Assembly (NCBI GenBank): GCA_050283925.1
Contig: JBNOAI010000012.1
Coordinates: forward strand, 62,001 to 126,000
Direction of reading: 5' to 3'
Length of the DNA stretch: 64,000 nucleotides
DNA from: ZC4RG25 sp023428365
GTDB taxonomy: Bacteria > Pseudomonadota > Alphaproteobacteria > Rhizobiales > Hyphomicrobiaceae
Shown piece by piece: positions 1 through 8,921 of the stretch. A model generated the notes under the pieces. It did no database searches and was not told the origin of the DNA. It was given only the letters and a program-made list of their open reading frames with translations. How positions within the stretch are numbered: the first letter of the stretch is position 1; every line of letters starts with the position of its first letter. A program made the translations under genes and the position numbers.

Positions 1-559
1 TGCCGCGATCATTGAAGCCGGCCTGCGTGAGGCTGGGCACGACCGTGTGACCCTTGTCCACGACATCACGGGTATCGCCCGGCAAATTGCCGAGATCGAG
101 CCCGACGTGATCGTCATCGATCTGGAGAACCCCAATCGCGACATGCTGGAGAACATGTTCCAGCTCTCGCGGGCCGTGAAGCGGCCGATCGCGATGTTTG
201 TCGACAGGTCGGACGCTGTCTCGATTGAGGCGGCCGTCGACGCGGGAGTATCTGCCTATGTCGTCGATGGGCTGCGCAAGGAGCGGGTGAAGCCGATCCT
301 AGAGATGGCAATCAGCCGGTTCAACGCGTTTTCGCGCATGGCGCGTGAACTCGAGGAGGCGCGCAGCGAGCTGGCAAACCGCAAGCTTGTCGATCGCGCC
401 AAAGGCATCCTGATGAAATCGCGCGGGCTTTCTGAAGAGGCGGCCTATGCCCTGCTGCGCAAGACGGCAATGAATCAGAACAGAAAGATCAGCGATATTG
501 CCCAGAGCCTGATAACGGCGGCGGGGCTGCTGGAGCCGGAGCCGGGGGAAGAGACATGA
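1..559 (+). CDS. nasT: NasT, ANTAR-domain RNA-binding antiterminator (5' truncated)
   Basis: The reading frame is open from base 2, so the gene begins left of the window; the GTG at 47 is internal. What remains is a receiver-like alpha/beta domain (hydrophobic strands, an Asp in VIDLEN at the usual phosphoacceptor place) followed by a coiled linker and a C-terminal ANTAR domain (bases about 365-520, with the RAKGILM and ALLRKTAM helices). NasT proteins bind two-hexaloop RNA leaders and stop premature termination of nitrate-assimilation transcripts; NasS holds them inactive when nitrate is absent (known for Paracoccus and Azotobacter). The stop overlaps the nasS start (ATGA), so the two are translationally coupled. 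A matching RNA target lies at 1971-2014. Confidence 0.93.
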   Translation, partial: AAIIEAGLREAGHDRVTLVHDITGIARQIAEIEPDVIVIDLENPNRDMLENMFQLSRAVKRPIAMFVDRSDAVSIEAAVDAGVSAYVVDGLRKERVKPILEMAISRFNAFSRMARELEEARSELANRKLVDRAKGILMKSRGLSEEAAYALLRKTAMNQNRKISDIAQSLITAAGLLEPEPGEET

Positions 560-1770
560 GCGAACCTCATCGCATCACGGCTGGATTTCTGCCGCTCCTG
601 GACAGCGCGTTGCTCGTTGTCGCCCGCGAGAAAGGCTTCGCCAGAAAGGAAGGCGTCGACCTCGTACTGGTCCGCGAGAATTCGTGGGCCAGCATTCGCG
701 ATCGTCTCGCCGTCGGGCATTTCAACGTCGCGCACATGCTGGCGCCGATGCCGATTGCCTGCAATCTTGGACTCAGCCCGCTCGCCGCGAAAACAATTGC
801 GCCGATGGCACTCGGCCTCGGCGGCAATGCCGTGACGGTGTCGCTCGATGTCTGGCGATCGATGCGAAACCATGGCGCGGCAACCGATTTCAACCCGGTT
901 TCGACGGGCGCCGCTTTGCGCGAGGCGATTGTCGAGCGCGCGAGGAACGGCGGGCGTCCCTTGCATTTTGCTGTCGTCCATCCGCATTCGGGGCACAATT
1001 ACGAGCTGCGGTATTGGCTCTCCGCCTCTGGCATAGATCCGGACGCGGGCATCGATATCGTCATCCTCCCACCGCCGTTCATGGCGGATGCACTGGCGTC
1101 CGGCCACATCGACGGTTATTGCGTGGGTGAACCTTGGAACACCGCCGCGGTAGTGAAGGCAGTCGGCAGGATTGTCACGGTCAAAGCTGCGATCTGGAAA
1201 TCCAGCCCTGAAAAAGTGCTCGGTGTCGCGGCACCGTGGGCCGAAGCAAACCAGGAGGCTCTGTCGGCGCTGTTGCGAGCCCTCTACAGCGCCGCCCAGT
1301 GGTGCGGCACGCCAGCCAACCACGACGAGCTGGCACTGTTGCTCTCGAGTCAGGTCTATGTCGACTGCCCCGCCGAATGGTTGCTGCCGGCTTTGCGGGG
1401 CGTGATCGCCGCAGGCGAAGGCGAGAACGTCGCCGTCGCGGACTTCTTCGTGCCACACGCCAAGGCCGCCACCTTTCCGTGGAAGAGCCATGCACTCTGG
1501 TTTTACAGCCAGATGGCGCGATGGGGACAGGTGACGGCGAGCACCGCTCATGAGGAGATCGCGCGAAGCACATATAGACCCGACCTTTATCGCGCTGCGC
1601 TCAAGGTTTTGGGCGTCGCGCTTCCGGGTGCCAACGCCAAAGTGGAAGGCGCGCTTCAGACCGCGACGCCCGTAGGTTCGGCTGGCGCCAGCCTCGTCCT
1701 CGGACCAGACGGCTTCTTCGACGGAAAGGTCTTCGACCCTGAAAGGATCGGCGATTATCTCGCGGGCTAG
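556..1770 (+). CDS. nasS: NasS, cytoplasmic nitrate/nitrite sensor (CmpA/NrtA-like)
   Basis: A 404-residue protein of the nitrate/bicarbonate ABC binding-protein fold (NrtA/CmpA family). It opens directly with the first strand of that fold (ITAGFLPLLDSALLVVA) and has no signal peptide, so it should be a cytoplasmic sensor rather than a transporter component. Family knowledge: NasS sequesters NasT and releases it on binding nitrate or nitrite. It is encoded by an ATG overlapping the nasT stop, with no ABC permease or ATPase beside it, which fits the sensor role. The C-terminal third includes the Trp/Tyr-rich region common to nitrate-binding homologues. Confidence 0.92.
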   Translation: MSEPHRITAGFLPLLDSALLVVAREKGFARKEGVDLVLVRENSWASIRDRLAVGHFNVAHMLAPMPIACNLGLSPLAAKTIAPMALGLGGNAVTVSLDVWRSMRNHGAATDFNPVSTGAALREAIVERARNGGRPLHFAVVHPHSGHNYELRYWLSASGIDPDAGIDIVILPPPFMADALASGHIDGYCVGEPWNTAAVVKAVGRIVTVKAAIWKSSPEKVLGVAAPWAEANQEALSALLRALYSAAQWCGTPANHDELALLLSSQVYVDCPAEWLLPALRGVIAAGEGENVAVADFFVPHAKAATFPWKSHALWFYSQMARWGQVTASTAHEEIARSTYRPDLYRAALKVLGVALPGANAKVEGALQTATPVGSAGASLVLGPDGFFDGKVFDPERIGDYLAG

Positions 1771-1941
1771 ATCTGAATTGCAGCGCGAAAAATCGTAACA
1801 GCCCGGTTGTGCAGTGCACAGTATTTGAGCGCTGTCCGGCTAAATCCTAGTCAAGAGTTGGTCTCGCAATCAACGGCACATTTCCAACGACGTGCAAACA
1901 ACATACTGATTTTTGAGAGAATAATCGCGATATGAATTGAT

Positions 1942-1958
1942 TGGCACGCTTCGTGCTT
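1942..1958 (+). promoter_or_regulatory. Sigma-54 (-24/-12) promoter of the nitrate assimilation operon
   Basis: TGGCACGCTTCGTGCTT matches the RpoN consensus TGGCAC-N5-TTGCW at the invariant GG (1943-1944) and GC (1955-1956), with the required 12-base offset. Transcription should start near 1967-1969, just before the ANTAR hairpins. This implies NtrC-type nitrogen control on top of NasT antitermination. I found no clear NtrC boxes by eye. Confidence 0.75.
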
Positions 1959-1970
1959 TTGAAGGTGCCA

Positions 1971-2014
1971 GACCCACTGATGGGTCACGAAATCTGCGTC
2001 CAATGACGGGCGCA
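1971..2014 (+). promoter_or_regulatory. ANTAR target RNA (two-hexaloop leader) for NasT
   Basis: Two successive hairpins with six-base loops. P1 has stem GACCC (1971-1975) paired to GGGTC (1982-1986) and loop ACTGAT. P2 has stem TGCGTCC (1995-2001) paired to GGGCGCA (2008-2014, one G-U) and loop AATGAC. Both loops carry A at position 1 and G at position 4, the defining ANTAR-target signature. The linker is 8 bases (1987-1994). The element sits between the promoter and an intrinsic terminator, the arrangement used for NasT antitermination. Confidence 0.88.
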
Positions 2015-2023
2015 CCAGGCAAA

Positions 2024-2088
2024 GCTGCCGATCGGATTCTTGCGCGTCACCGAATGGAGGGCGCGGAGGAGCGGTCGGCGGCTTTTTT
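2024..2088 (+). terminator. Leader attenuator upstream of the nitrate transporter
   Basis: GCTGCCGATCG (2024-2034) pairs with CGGTCGGCGGC (2072-2082) over 11 positions including two G-U pairs, followed directly by six T residues (2083-2088). The enclosed 37 bases can form a small inner GC helix. It lies downstream of the ANTAR hairpins and upstream of the first structural gene, so it is the probable terminator that NasT overrides. Confidence 0.78.
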
Positions 2089-2136
2089 GTTTTCAGCCAC
2101 TGCGCGGTGACATCTGCGCGGTCCATGGAGCAAGAA

Positions 2137-3438
2137 ATGAGCGACATCTCTGCGGCCGCTCCGGGCATTCACCCTTCCGCCGCCCGGGCTCTTTCCATGT
2201 CGACGATTGCCTTCACCGTTTGCTTCGCGGTGTGGACCATCTTCTCGATCATCGGCATCAGGATCAAAACCGAACTCGGCCTGACGGATACGGAGTTCGG
2301 GCTCCTCATTGGGATGCCGATCCTGACGGGCTCGCTCGTGCGGATCGTGCTCGGGATCTGGACCGACCGTTACGGCGGTCGGCTCGTCTATACGGCGACG
2401 ATGCTGGCGGCCGCCGTCGCGACTTTTCTGCTCGTTTTCGCGACAACCTATACGCAAATGCTGATTGCAGCCCTCGGCGTCGGCGTGGCAGGCGGGTCGT
2501 TCGCGGTTGGCGTCGCCTATGTCTCGCGCTTCTTTCCCGCCGCAAGGCAGGGCACGGCACTGGGCATTTTCGGCATCGGGAACGTAGGCGCCGCGGTGAC
2601 AAAATTCCTCGCGCCGTTCGCTCTGATTGCCTGGGGTTGGCAGAGTGTAGCGCTGATCTGGGCGGCCGTTCTGGCAGTCACTGCCGTGGTGTTCTGGTTC
2701 ACGACCGAGGACGAGCCCGTGGTGCGGGAGCGCCGCATCACAGGTGCGGCGCCGCCGCGTAGCTTCCTCGCCGAGTTCGATCCGCTCAAGGATGTCCGCG
2801 TCTGGCGGTTTGCCCTTTATTACTTCTTCGCGTTCGGTGCGTTTGTGGCGCTGGCTCTTTGGCTCCCGCGCTACCTGATCGGGGTCTACGGCTTCGATAT
2901 TGCGACAGCCGGGATCATTGGCGCCGCTTACTCGATCCCTGCCTCGATTTTCCGTGCCTATGGCGGCGTGTTGTCCGACAGGATCGGTGCGCGTACGGTA
3001 CTCTATTGGACGTTCGCGGTCTCGGCCGTGTGCTGCGCGGTGCTGTCGGTGCCGTCAGCCGATTATGCTGTCCGTGGCATCGAAGGTCCGATCACGTTCC
3101 ATTTCGAGATTGGTCCGACCGCCTTCATTGTGATCACTTTTGTGCTCGGCTTCTTCATGAGCCTCGGCAAGGCGGCCGTCTACAAGCACATCCCGGTTTA
3201 CTATCCGCAGAACGTCGGCGCGGTCGGCGGTCTCGTCGGCATGATCGGCGGGCTCGGCGGCTTCATTCTGCCGATCGTCTTTGGCGCGCTCAATGACCTG
3301 ACCGGCATATGGTCGAGCTGCTTCATGCTGCTCTTCGTCATCATAGTCATCAGCTTTGCCTGGATGCATCTCGCCATCCGGAAGATGGAGCGTCAGGCGG
3401 CCGATCCGGCACCGTCTCTCGCTCCCGCGGCCGAGTGA
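2137..3438 (+). CDS. nasA: MFS nitrate/nitrite transporter (NarK/NasA family)
   Basis: A 433-residue major-facilitator protein with about 12 hydrophobic segments. The N-terminal half has the NarK-type region around GLLIGMPILTGSLVRIVLG and IWTDRYGGR, and the C-terminal half repeats the pattern with GGLVGMIGGLGGFILP, the glycine-rich nitrate signature of NarK/NasA carriers. ATG 2137 is chosen over GTG 2107 and ATG 2125 because GGAG lies six bases upstream. It imports nitrate and probably nitrite for the enzymes that follow in the same operon. Expression should depend on the sigma-54 promoter and NasT antitermination in the leader. Confidence 0.92.
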   Translation: MSDISAAAPGIHPSAARALSMSTIAFTVCFAVWTIFSIIGIRIKTELGLTDTEFGLLIGMPILTGSLVRIVLGIWTDRYGGRLVYTATMLAAAVATFLLVFATTYTQMLIAALGVGVAGGSFAVGVAYVSRFFPAARQGTALGIFGIGNVGAAVTKFLAPFALIAWGWQSVALIWAAVLAVTAVVFWFTTEDEPVVRERRITGAAPPRSFLAEFDPLKDVRVWRFALYYFFAFGAFVALALWLPRYLIGVYGFDIATAGIIGAAYSIPASIFRAYGGVLSDRIGARTVLYWTFAVSAVCCAVLSVPSADYAVRGIEGPITFHFEIGPTAFIVITFVLGFFMSLGKAAVYKHIPVYYPQNVGAVGGLVGMIGGLGGFILPIVFGALNDLTGIWSSCFMLLFVIIVISFAWMHLAIRKMERQAADPAPSLAPAAE

Positions 3439-3458
3439 GCAGCAAAGGACACCCGCAC

Positions 3459-5906
3459 ATGACAGAGAAGCTTGTCGTCATCGGCAACGGCATGGCGCCA
3501 GGGCGGATGCTGGAGCATCTGCTCGAAGCCGCACCGGGGCGCTACCACATCACCACCTTCAATGCCGAGCCGCGCGTGAATTACGATCGCATTCTGCTGT
3601 CGCCGGTTCTCTCAGGTGAAAAGCAATTCGAAGAGATCATCATCCACGGCGACGGCTGGTACGTCCGGAACGGCATCACGCTCTACAAGGGCCACAAGAT
3701 CGTCGCCATCGACCGTGACGCGAAGACGGTCACGTCCGATCAGGGCGTCACCGAGAACTACGACAAGTTGGTCATTGCGACCGGTTCGATGCCGTTCATC
3801 ATTCCGGTACCAGGCACGGATCTGTCCGGTGTGCTGACCTACCGCGATCTCGATGATGTCAACGCCATGTTGCTTGCCGCGCAGTCGCGCGCGAAGGCGG
3901 TCGTCATCGGCGGCGGCCTTCTTGGCCTCGAAGCCGCGGCTGGTCTCAAGGAGCGCGGCATGGACGTCACGGTGCTGCACGTCATGCCGACGCTGATGGA
4001 GCGCCAGCTCGACGTTGCCGCTGGCTATCTGCTGCAGAAGGCGATCGAGGCGCGCGGCATCAAGGTGATGACCAAGGCCAGCACGAAGGCGATTGTCGGC
4101 AACGGCAAGGTCGAAGGAGTCGAGCTCGACAACGGCACCGTAATACCGGCAACGCTCGTGGTCATAGCCGTCGGAATCCGGCCCAACATCGGCCTTGCCA
4201 GGGACGCAGGGCTTGAAGTCAATCGTGGCATCGTCACCGACGATCGCATGCAGACATCCGATCCGGACATCCTCGCTCTGGGCGAGTGCGCGGAGGTCGG
4301 CGGCCACGTCTACGGTCTTGTCGCGCCACTTTACGAAATGGCGCGGGTGGCGGCGGCGAAGCTGACGGACGGCGAGGACAAACATTTTGTCCACTCCGAC
4401 ACGCCGACCAAGCTGAAGGTGACGGACATCGATGTCTATTCGCTCGGCGACTTCGCGGATGGAGACGACCGCGAGGAAATCATCCTGCGCGATGCTTCCG
4501 CCGGCATCTACAAGCGCGTCGTACTGAAGGACGACAGGGTTATCGGTGCCGTTCTGTTCGGCGACACCGGCGACGGAGCGTGGTTCAACGACCTGAAGAA
4601 GAAGAAGACCGATGTCTCCGATATGCGGGACACCCTGATCTTCGGCCAAGCGTTTCAGGGAGGCACTTCCGCGGACCCTTTGGCGGCCGTTGCGGCACTG
4701 GCGGATGATGCAGAGATCTGCGGCTGCAACGGCGTCTGCAAGGGAACTATCGTCAGCACGATCGTCGGCAAGGGTCTTACTGGCCTCGACGACGTGCGCG
4801 CGCACACGAAGGCATCGGCCTCGTGCGGCTCCTGCACGGGGCTCGTCGAACAGCTCCTGAAGCTCACCCTGGGCAACAAGTACAATCCGGCGGCGGTGCA
4901 GCCGATGTGCTCGTGCACGACGCTTGGTCACGACGACGTGCGCCGCCTCATCAAGACCAAGCGGCTGAAGACAATTCCCTCCGTCATGCAGGAGCTCGAA
5001 TGGAAGACGTCCTGCGGCTGTGCCAAGTGCAGACCGGCGTTGAATTACTATCTCGTCGCTGACTGGCCGGATGAGTATGCCGACGATTACCAGTCGCGTT
5101 TCATCAACGAACGCGTCCACGCCAATATTCAGAGGGATGGCACCTATTCCGTCGTTCCGCGCATGTGGGGCGGCGTTACGTCATCGAAGGAACTGCGCGC
5201 CATTGCCGACGTGGTCGACAAGTTCGCCATTCCGACGGTCAAGGTGACCGGCGGCCAGCGCATCGACATGCTGGGTATCAAGAAGGAGGACCTGCCGGCA
5301 GTCTGGGCCGATCTCGGCGAGGCAGGCTTCGTTTCCGGTCACGCCTACGCGAAGGGGCTGCGCACGGTGAAAACCTGCGTCGGCTCCGACTGGTGCCGCT
5401 TCGGTACGCAGGATTCGACCGGCCTCGGCATCCGCATCGAGAAGTTCATGTGGGGCTCCTGGACGCCGGCCAAGGTCAAGATGGCGGTCTCCGGCTGCCC
5501 ACGGAACTGCGCGGAAGCGACCTGCAAGGATGTCGGCGTCGTGTGCGTGGAGTCCGGCTTCGAGATCCATTTCGCGGGTGCGGCCGGGCTCGATATCAAG
5601 GGCACCGAGATTCTCGGTCTCGTCAAAACGGAGAGCGAGGCACTCGATGTGATCGTCGCGCTCGTCCAGATGTACCGCGAGCAGGCCCGCTATCTCGAGC
5701 GCATCTACAAATGGGCGAAACGCATCGGCATTGAGGAGATCAGGCGGCAGGTGATGGACGACGTCGAGAGGCGAAAGGCCTTTTTTGATCGTTTCGTCTT
5801 CAGCCAGAAATTCGCGCAGGTCGATCCGTGGTCGGAGCGGGTCTCCGGCAAGGACAAGCACGAATTCCGGTCACTTGCTACGGCCGGATTCCAGGCGGCG
5901 GAGTAA
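3459..5906 (+). CDS. nirB: Assimilatory nitrite reductase (NADH), large subunit
   Basis: An 815-residue enzyme that reduces nitrite to ammonium with NADH in the cytoplasm. N-terminal FAD and NAD domains (residues about 4-390; VVIGNGMAPG and VVIGGGLLGLEAA) are followed by BFD-like iron-sulfur segments (CGCNGVC near 421; CGSC; CSC; CGCAKC) and then the ferredoxin-like/sulfite-nitrite reductase domain with the siroheme-[4Fe-4S] cysteines (CVGSDWC near 640 and CPRNC near 680). ATG 3459 is preceded by AAAGGA. Length and domain order are those of the family. It needs NirD (next gene) and siroheme from CysG, which ends the operon. Confidence 0.96.
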   Translation: MTEKLVVIGNGMAPGRMLEHLLEAAPGRYHITTFNAEPRVNYDRILLSPVLSGEKQFEEIIIHGDGWYVRNGITLYKGHKIVAIDRDAKTVTSDQGVTENYDKLVIATGSMPFIIPVPGTDLSGVLTYRDLDDVNAMLLAAQSRAKAVVIGGGLLGLEAAAGLKERGMDVTVLHVMPTLMERQLDVAAGYLLQKAIEARGIKVMTKASTKAIVGNGKVEGVELDNGTVIPATLVVIAVGIRPNIGLARDAGLEVNRGIVTDDRMQTSDPDILALGECAEVGGHVYGLVAPLYEMARVAAAKLTDGEDKHFVHSDTPTKLKVTDIDVYSLGDFADGDDREEIILRDASAGIYKRVVLKDDRVIGAVLFGDTGDGAWFNDLKKKKTDVSDMRDTLIFGQAFQGGTSADPLAAVAALADDAEICGCNGVCKGTIVSTIVGKGLTGLDDVRAHTKASASCGSCTGLVEQLLKLTLGNKYNPAAVQPMCSCTTLGHDDVRRLIKTKRLKTIPSVMQELEWKTSCGCAKCRPALNYYLVADWPDEYADDYQSRFINERVHANIQRDGTYSVVPRMWGGVTSSKELRAIADVVDKFAIPTVKVTGGQRIDMLGIKKEDLPAVWADLGEAGFVSGHAYAKGLRTVKTCVGSDWCRFGTQDSTGLGIRIEKFMWGSWTPAKVKMAVSGCPRNCAEATCKDVGVVCVESGFEIHFAGAAGLDIKGTEILGLVKTESEALDVIVALVQMYREQARYLERIYKWAKRIGIEEIRRQVMDDVERRKAFFDRFVFSQKFAQVDPWSERVSGKDKHEFRSLATAGFQAAE

Positions 5907-5910
5907 CGCG

Positions 5911-6240
5911 ATGAGCTGGTTCACGATTGGTACGATCGACGAGATCCCGCGGCGCGGGGCCCGTTGCGTGAATACTCCGCAAGGCATGATCGGTGTCTTC
6001 CGCACGGCAGACGACCGGATCTTCGCCATGGAAGACCGTTGCCCGCACAGAGGCGGGCCACTCAGCCAGGGTATCGTGCACGGCGCGGCCGTCACCTGCC
6101 CGCTGCACAACTGGGTGATCTCTCTGGAAACCGGCGAGGCTCAGGGCGCCGACAAGGGTACGGTGAAGACCATTCCTGTCAGGGTCGTGAACGGGCGGAT
6201 CTCGATTGCGCTCGGCGAGCAACTCGCCGCGGCGGAATGA
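5911..6240 (+). CDS. nirD: Nitrite reductase small subunit, Rieske-type
   Basis: A 109-residue Rieske [2Fe-2S] protein with the ligand pairs CPH (RCPHRGGP) and CPLHN. It is the small subunit of NADH-dependent assimilatory nitrite reductase. ATG 5911 follows the nirB stop by four bases and has GGAG eight bases upstream. Its stop overlaps the start of nasC (ATGA). Length is normal for NirD of this class, which retains the full Rieske cysteine/histidine set; in enteric NirD these ligands are lost. Confidence 0.93.
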   Translation: MSWFTIGTIDEIPRRGARCVNTPQGMIGVFRTADDRIFAMEDRCPHRGGPLSQGIVHGAAVTCPLHNWVISLETGEAQGADKGTVKTIPVRVVNGRISIALGEQLAAAE

Positions 6241-8921
6241 GCGCAATGACGACCGAGGTGTCAGCCGAAGTCAGGACAACCTGCCCCTATTGCGGTGTGG
6301 GCTGTGGGGTGCTGGCCAAAGTCGCCGCCGACAACGCGGTTTCCGTCCGTGGCGATGCCAACCATCCTGCAAATTTCGGTAAGCTCTGCTCCAAGGGCTC
6401 TGCGCTCGGGGAAACGATGAGCCTCGAAGGCCGGCTGCTTCATCCGGAGATCGCCGGCAAACGCGCCGCGTGGGACACAGCTCTTGATCTCGTCGCCCGC
6501 AAGTTCTCCGAGGCCATCGCCGAGCATGGCCCCGACTCGATCGGTTTCTACATTTCAGGACAATTGCTCACCGAGGACTACTACGTCGCCAACAAGCTGA
6601 TGAAAGGCTTCATCGGCTCGGCCAACATCGATACAAACTCGCGTCTCTGCATGGCCTCGTCCGTGGCCGGTCATCGGCGCGCCTTCGGCGAAGACATCGT
6701 CCCGGGCACGTATGAGGATTTCGACCAGGCTGACCTCGTCGTGCTGACGGGCTCCAATACGGCCTGGTGCCATCCCATCCTCTATCAGCGGCTTCTTGCA
6801 GCGCGCAAGACGCGCGGCACCAAGATCGTGGTGATCGATCCGCGCCGTACCGCGACCGCCGAGGAATGCGATCTGCATCTCCCGCTTGATCCGGGTACGG
6901 ACGTGCTTCTGTTCAACGGACTGCTTGCGCATCTCGGGCGGTCGGGTGCGATCGATGAAACGTACATCGCCGCAAACACGTCGGGGTTCGATGATGCATT
7001 CTCTGTCGCTGTCGCCGATGCGCCATCAATCGAACGAGTGAGCCAGGGGTGTAATCTGAACCCGGCCGATGTCAGGCTTTTCTTCGAGCTCTTCGCTGCC
7101 ACCGAAAGGACGGTGACGGTCTACAGCCAGGGCGTCAACCAGTCGGCGCACGGCACGGACAAGGTGAACGCCATCATCAACTGCCATCTGGCGACTGGGC
7201 GGATCGGAAAGCCAGGCATGGGTCCGTTCTCGGTGACCGGGCAGCCGAATGCGATGGGTGGCCGCGAGGTCGGAGGGCTCGCCAATCAGCTCGCGGCGCA
7301 CATGACTTTCGACACGCCGGCTGACGTGGGCCGCGTCGCACGATACTGGAAGTCACAAAATATCGCTCAACGCGGAGGTTTGAAGGCCGTCGATATGTTC
7401 GAGGCCGCTGGCGACGGACGCATCAAGGCACTCTGGATCATGGGCACCAATCCGGCCGCGAGCATGCCCGACGCGCGGCGCGTCCGCGCAGCCTTGAAGT
7501 CCTGCGATTTCGTCGTCGTCACGGACGTCACCCGAACCGACACCACACGTTACGCCGACGTTCTGCTTCCGGCAGCAGCCTGGGGCGAAAAGGACGGCAT
7601 GGTGACCAACTCGGAGCGGCGCCTGTCCCGTCAAAGATCCTTCATGCCGCTACCTGGCGAAGCGCGGCCGGACTGGCAAATCATTTGCGATGTGGCGCGG
7701 CACATGGGGTTTGCGGAAGCCTTCGCCTTCGAGAGCCCGGCGGCGATCTTCCGCGAGCATGCCGGACTTTCAGCGTTCGAGAACGAAGGGAAACGCATAT
7801 TCGATATCGGCGGCCTCGCCTGCATCGATCGTGAGGCTTACGAAAGGTTTGCCCCTCGCCATTGGCCGACGCAAAAATCGGCCGTAGAGCTGGATCGGCT
7901 CTTTGGCGATGGCCGATTTCCGACTCCGGACGGCCGGGCTCGTTTCGTCCCGGTACGGCAGGAGAGCACCGCGCTCGTCACCGACGCCAGCTTTCCCATC
8001 GCTCTCACGACCGGCCGCCTGCGCGACCAGTGGCATACGATGACGCGCACCGGTCGCGTGCCGCGCCTGATGTCCAACGCGCCAGAACCTGTCGTCGACA
8101 TTAATCCCGCCGATGCCGCTGCTTCTGAACTCGTCGACGGTGACCTGGTGCATCTCTCAAGCCGCTACGGTTTTGCTCGGGCGAAAGTTCGTCTCACCGA
8201 GCAGCAGCGCCCCGGCCAGGCATTTTTGCCGATGCACTGGAGCGGAGACTTCGCTGCAATCGCCGGCGCGGGTTCGCTCTGTACGCCGATAACCGACCCG
8301 TATTCCGGGCAACCAGAATTGAAGCATGTGCCGGTGCGAATCTCACGCGAGACTGTCGCCTGGAACGGCTCTCTCCTGACCCGGCGAGATCTGAGGCCGA
8401 CCGGCTTCGTGTATTGGAGCAGGCGCGCCGTCGACGGCGGGTGGGTCTACGAACTCTGCGGCACCGAAGACCCCGAAGACGGAATTCTTCTGGCGCGCGG
8501 GCTTCTCGATGGTTTTCGGCGCGATCAGCTGCTGGAATATACGGACCGGCGCGGCTTGAACTACCGCGCGGCGGTTGTCGATGAGAATGGCGCAATGGCC
8601 GAAGCCCTGCTCGTTGCGCCGCCTGGACAGTTGCCGGCGCGCGATTGGTTGATATCGCTGATCGGCTCGCGTCACCCCCTTTCAATGGCCGATCGCAAGG
8701 CGCTGTTATCCGGCCGCTCTCCCGTCCCAATGCCGACGGCGGGTCGGATCGTCTGCTCCTGCTTCAATGTCGGTGTGAACCAGCTTGGGGCGGCCATTGC
8801 CGCCGGCTGTTCAACCGTCGAGCAAATCGGCGCCCGATTGCGAGCAGGCACCAACTGCGGCTCCTGCCGCTCTGAGATAAGGACCATGATCGATGCAGCT
8901 CATATCCGCGCAGCCGAGTGA
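6237..8921 (+). CDS. nasC: Assimilatory nitrate reductase catalytic subunit
   Basis: An 894-residue bis-MGD molybdoenzyme of the DMSO reductase superfamily. It has the N-terminal [4Fe-4S] motif CPYCGVGCG (from residue 16), a likely Mo-ligand cysteine in RLCMASS (about residue 138), molybdopterin-binding regions throughout, and a C-terminal BFD-like [2Fe-2S] domain (CSCFNVG near 841 and CGSCR near 875). There is no Tat signal, as expected for a cytoplasmic assimilatory enzyme reducing nitrate to nitrite. ATG 6237 overlaps the nirD stop; ATG 6246 is the alternative. The product nitrite is passed to NirBD. Confidence 0.95.
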   Translation: MSAMTTEVSAEVRTTCPYCGVGCGVLAKVAADNAVSVRGDANHPANFGKLCSKGSALGETMSLEGRLLHPEIAGKRAAWDTALDLVARKFSEAIAEHGPDSIGFYISGQLLTEDYYVANKLMKGFIGSANIDTNSRLCMASSVAGHRRAFGEDIVPGTYEDFDQADLVVLTGSNTAWCHPILYQRLLAARKTRGTKIVVIDPRRTATAEECDLHLPLDPGTDVLLFNGLLAHLGRSGAIDETYIAANTSGFDDAFSVAVADAPSIERVSQGCNLNPADVRLFFELFAATERTVTVYSQGVNQSAHGTDKVNAIINCHLATGRIGKPGMGPFSVTGQPNAMGGREVGGLANQLAAHMTFDTPADVGRVARYWKSQNIAQRGGLKAVDMFEAAGDGRIKALWIMGTNPAASMPDARRVRAALKSCDFVVVTDVTRTDTTRYADVLLPAAAWGEKDGMVTNSERRLSRQRSFMPLPGEARPDWQIICDVARHMGFAEAFAFESPAAIFREHAGLSAFENEGKRIFDIGGLACIDREAYERFAPRHWPTQKSAVELDRLFGDGRFPTPDGRARFVPVRQESTALVTDASFPIALTTGRLRDQWHTMTRTGRVPRLMSNAPEPVVDINPADAAASELVDGDLVHLSSRYGFARAKVRLTEQQRPGQAFLPMHWSGDFAAIAGAGSLCTPITDPYSGQPELKHVPVRISRETVAWNGSLLTRRDLRPTGFVYWSRRAVDGGWVYELCGTEDPEDGILLARGLLDGFRRDQLLEYTDRRGLNYRAAVVDENGAMAEALLVAPPGQLPARDWLISLIGSRHPLSMADRKALLSGRSPVPMPTAGRIVCSCFNVGVNQLGAAIAAGCSTVEQIGARLRAGTNCGSCRSEIRTMIDAAHIRAAE

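Noticed and set aside
475..1551. A 358-codon frame antisense to nasS
   Set aside because: No family resemblance, and the sense strand encodes a clear NasS.
3612..5120. A 502-codon open frame antisense to nirB
   Set aside because: It mirrors the codon structure of nirB, has no recognisable domain and no ribosome site.
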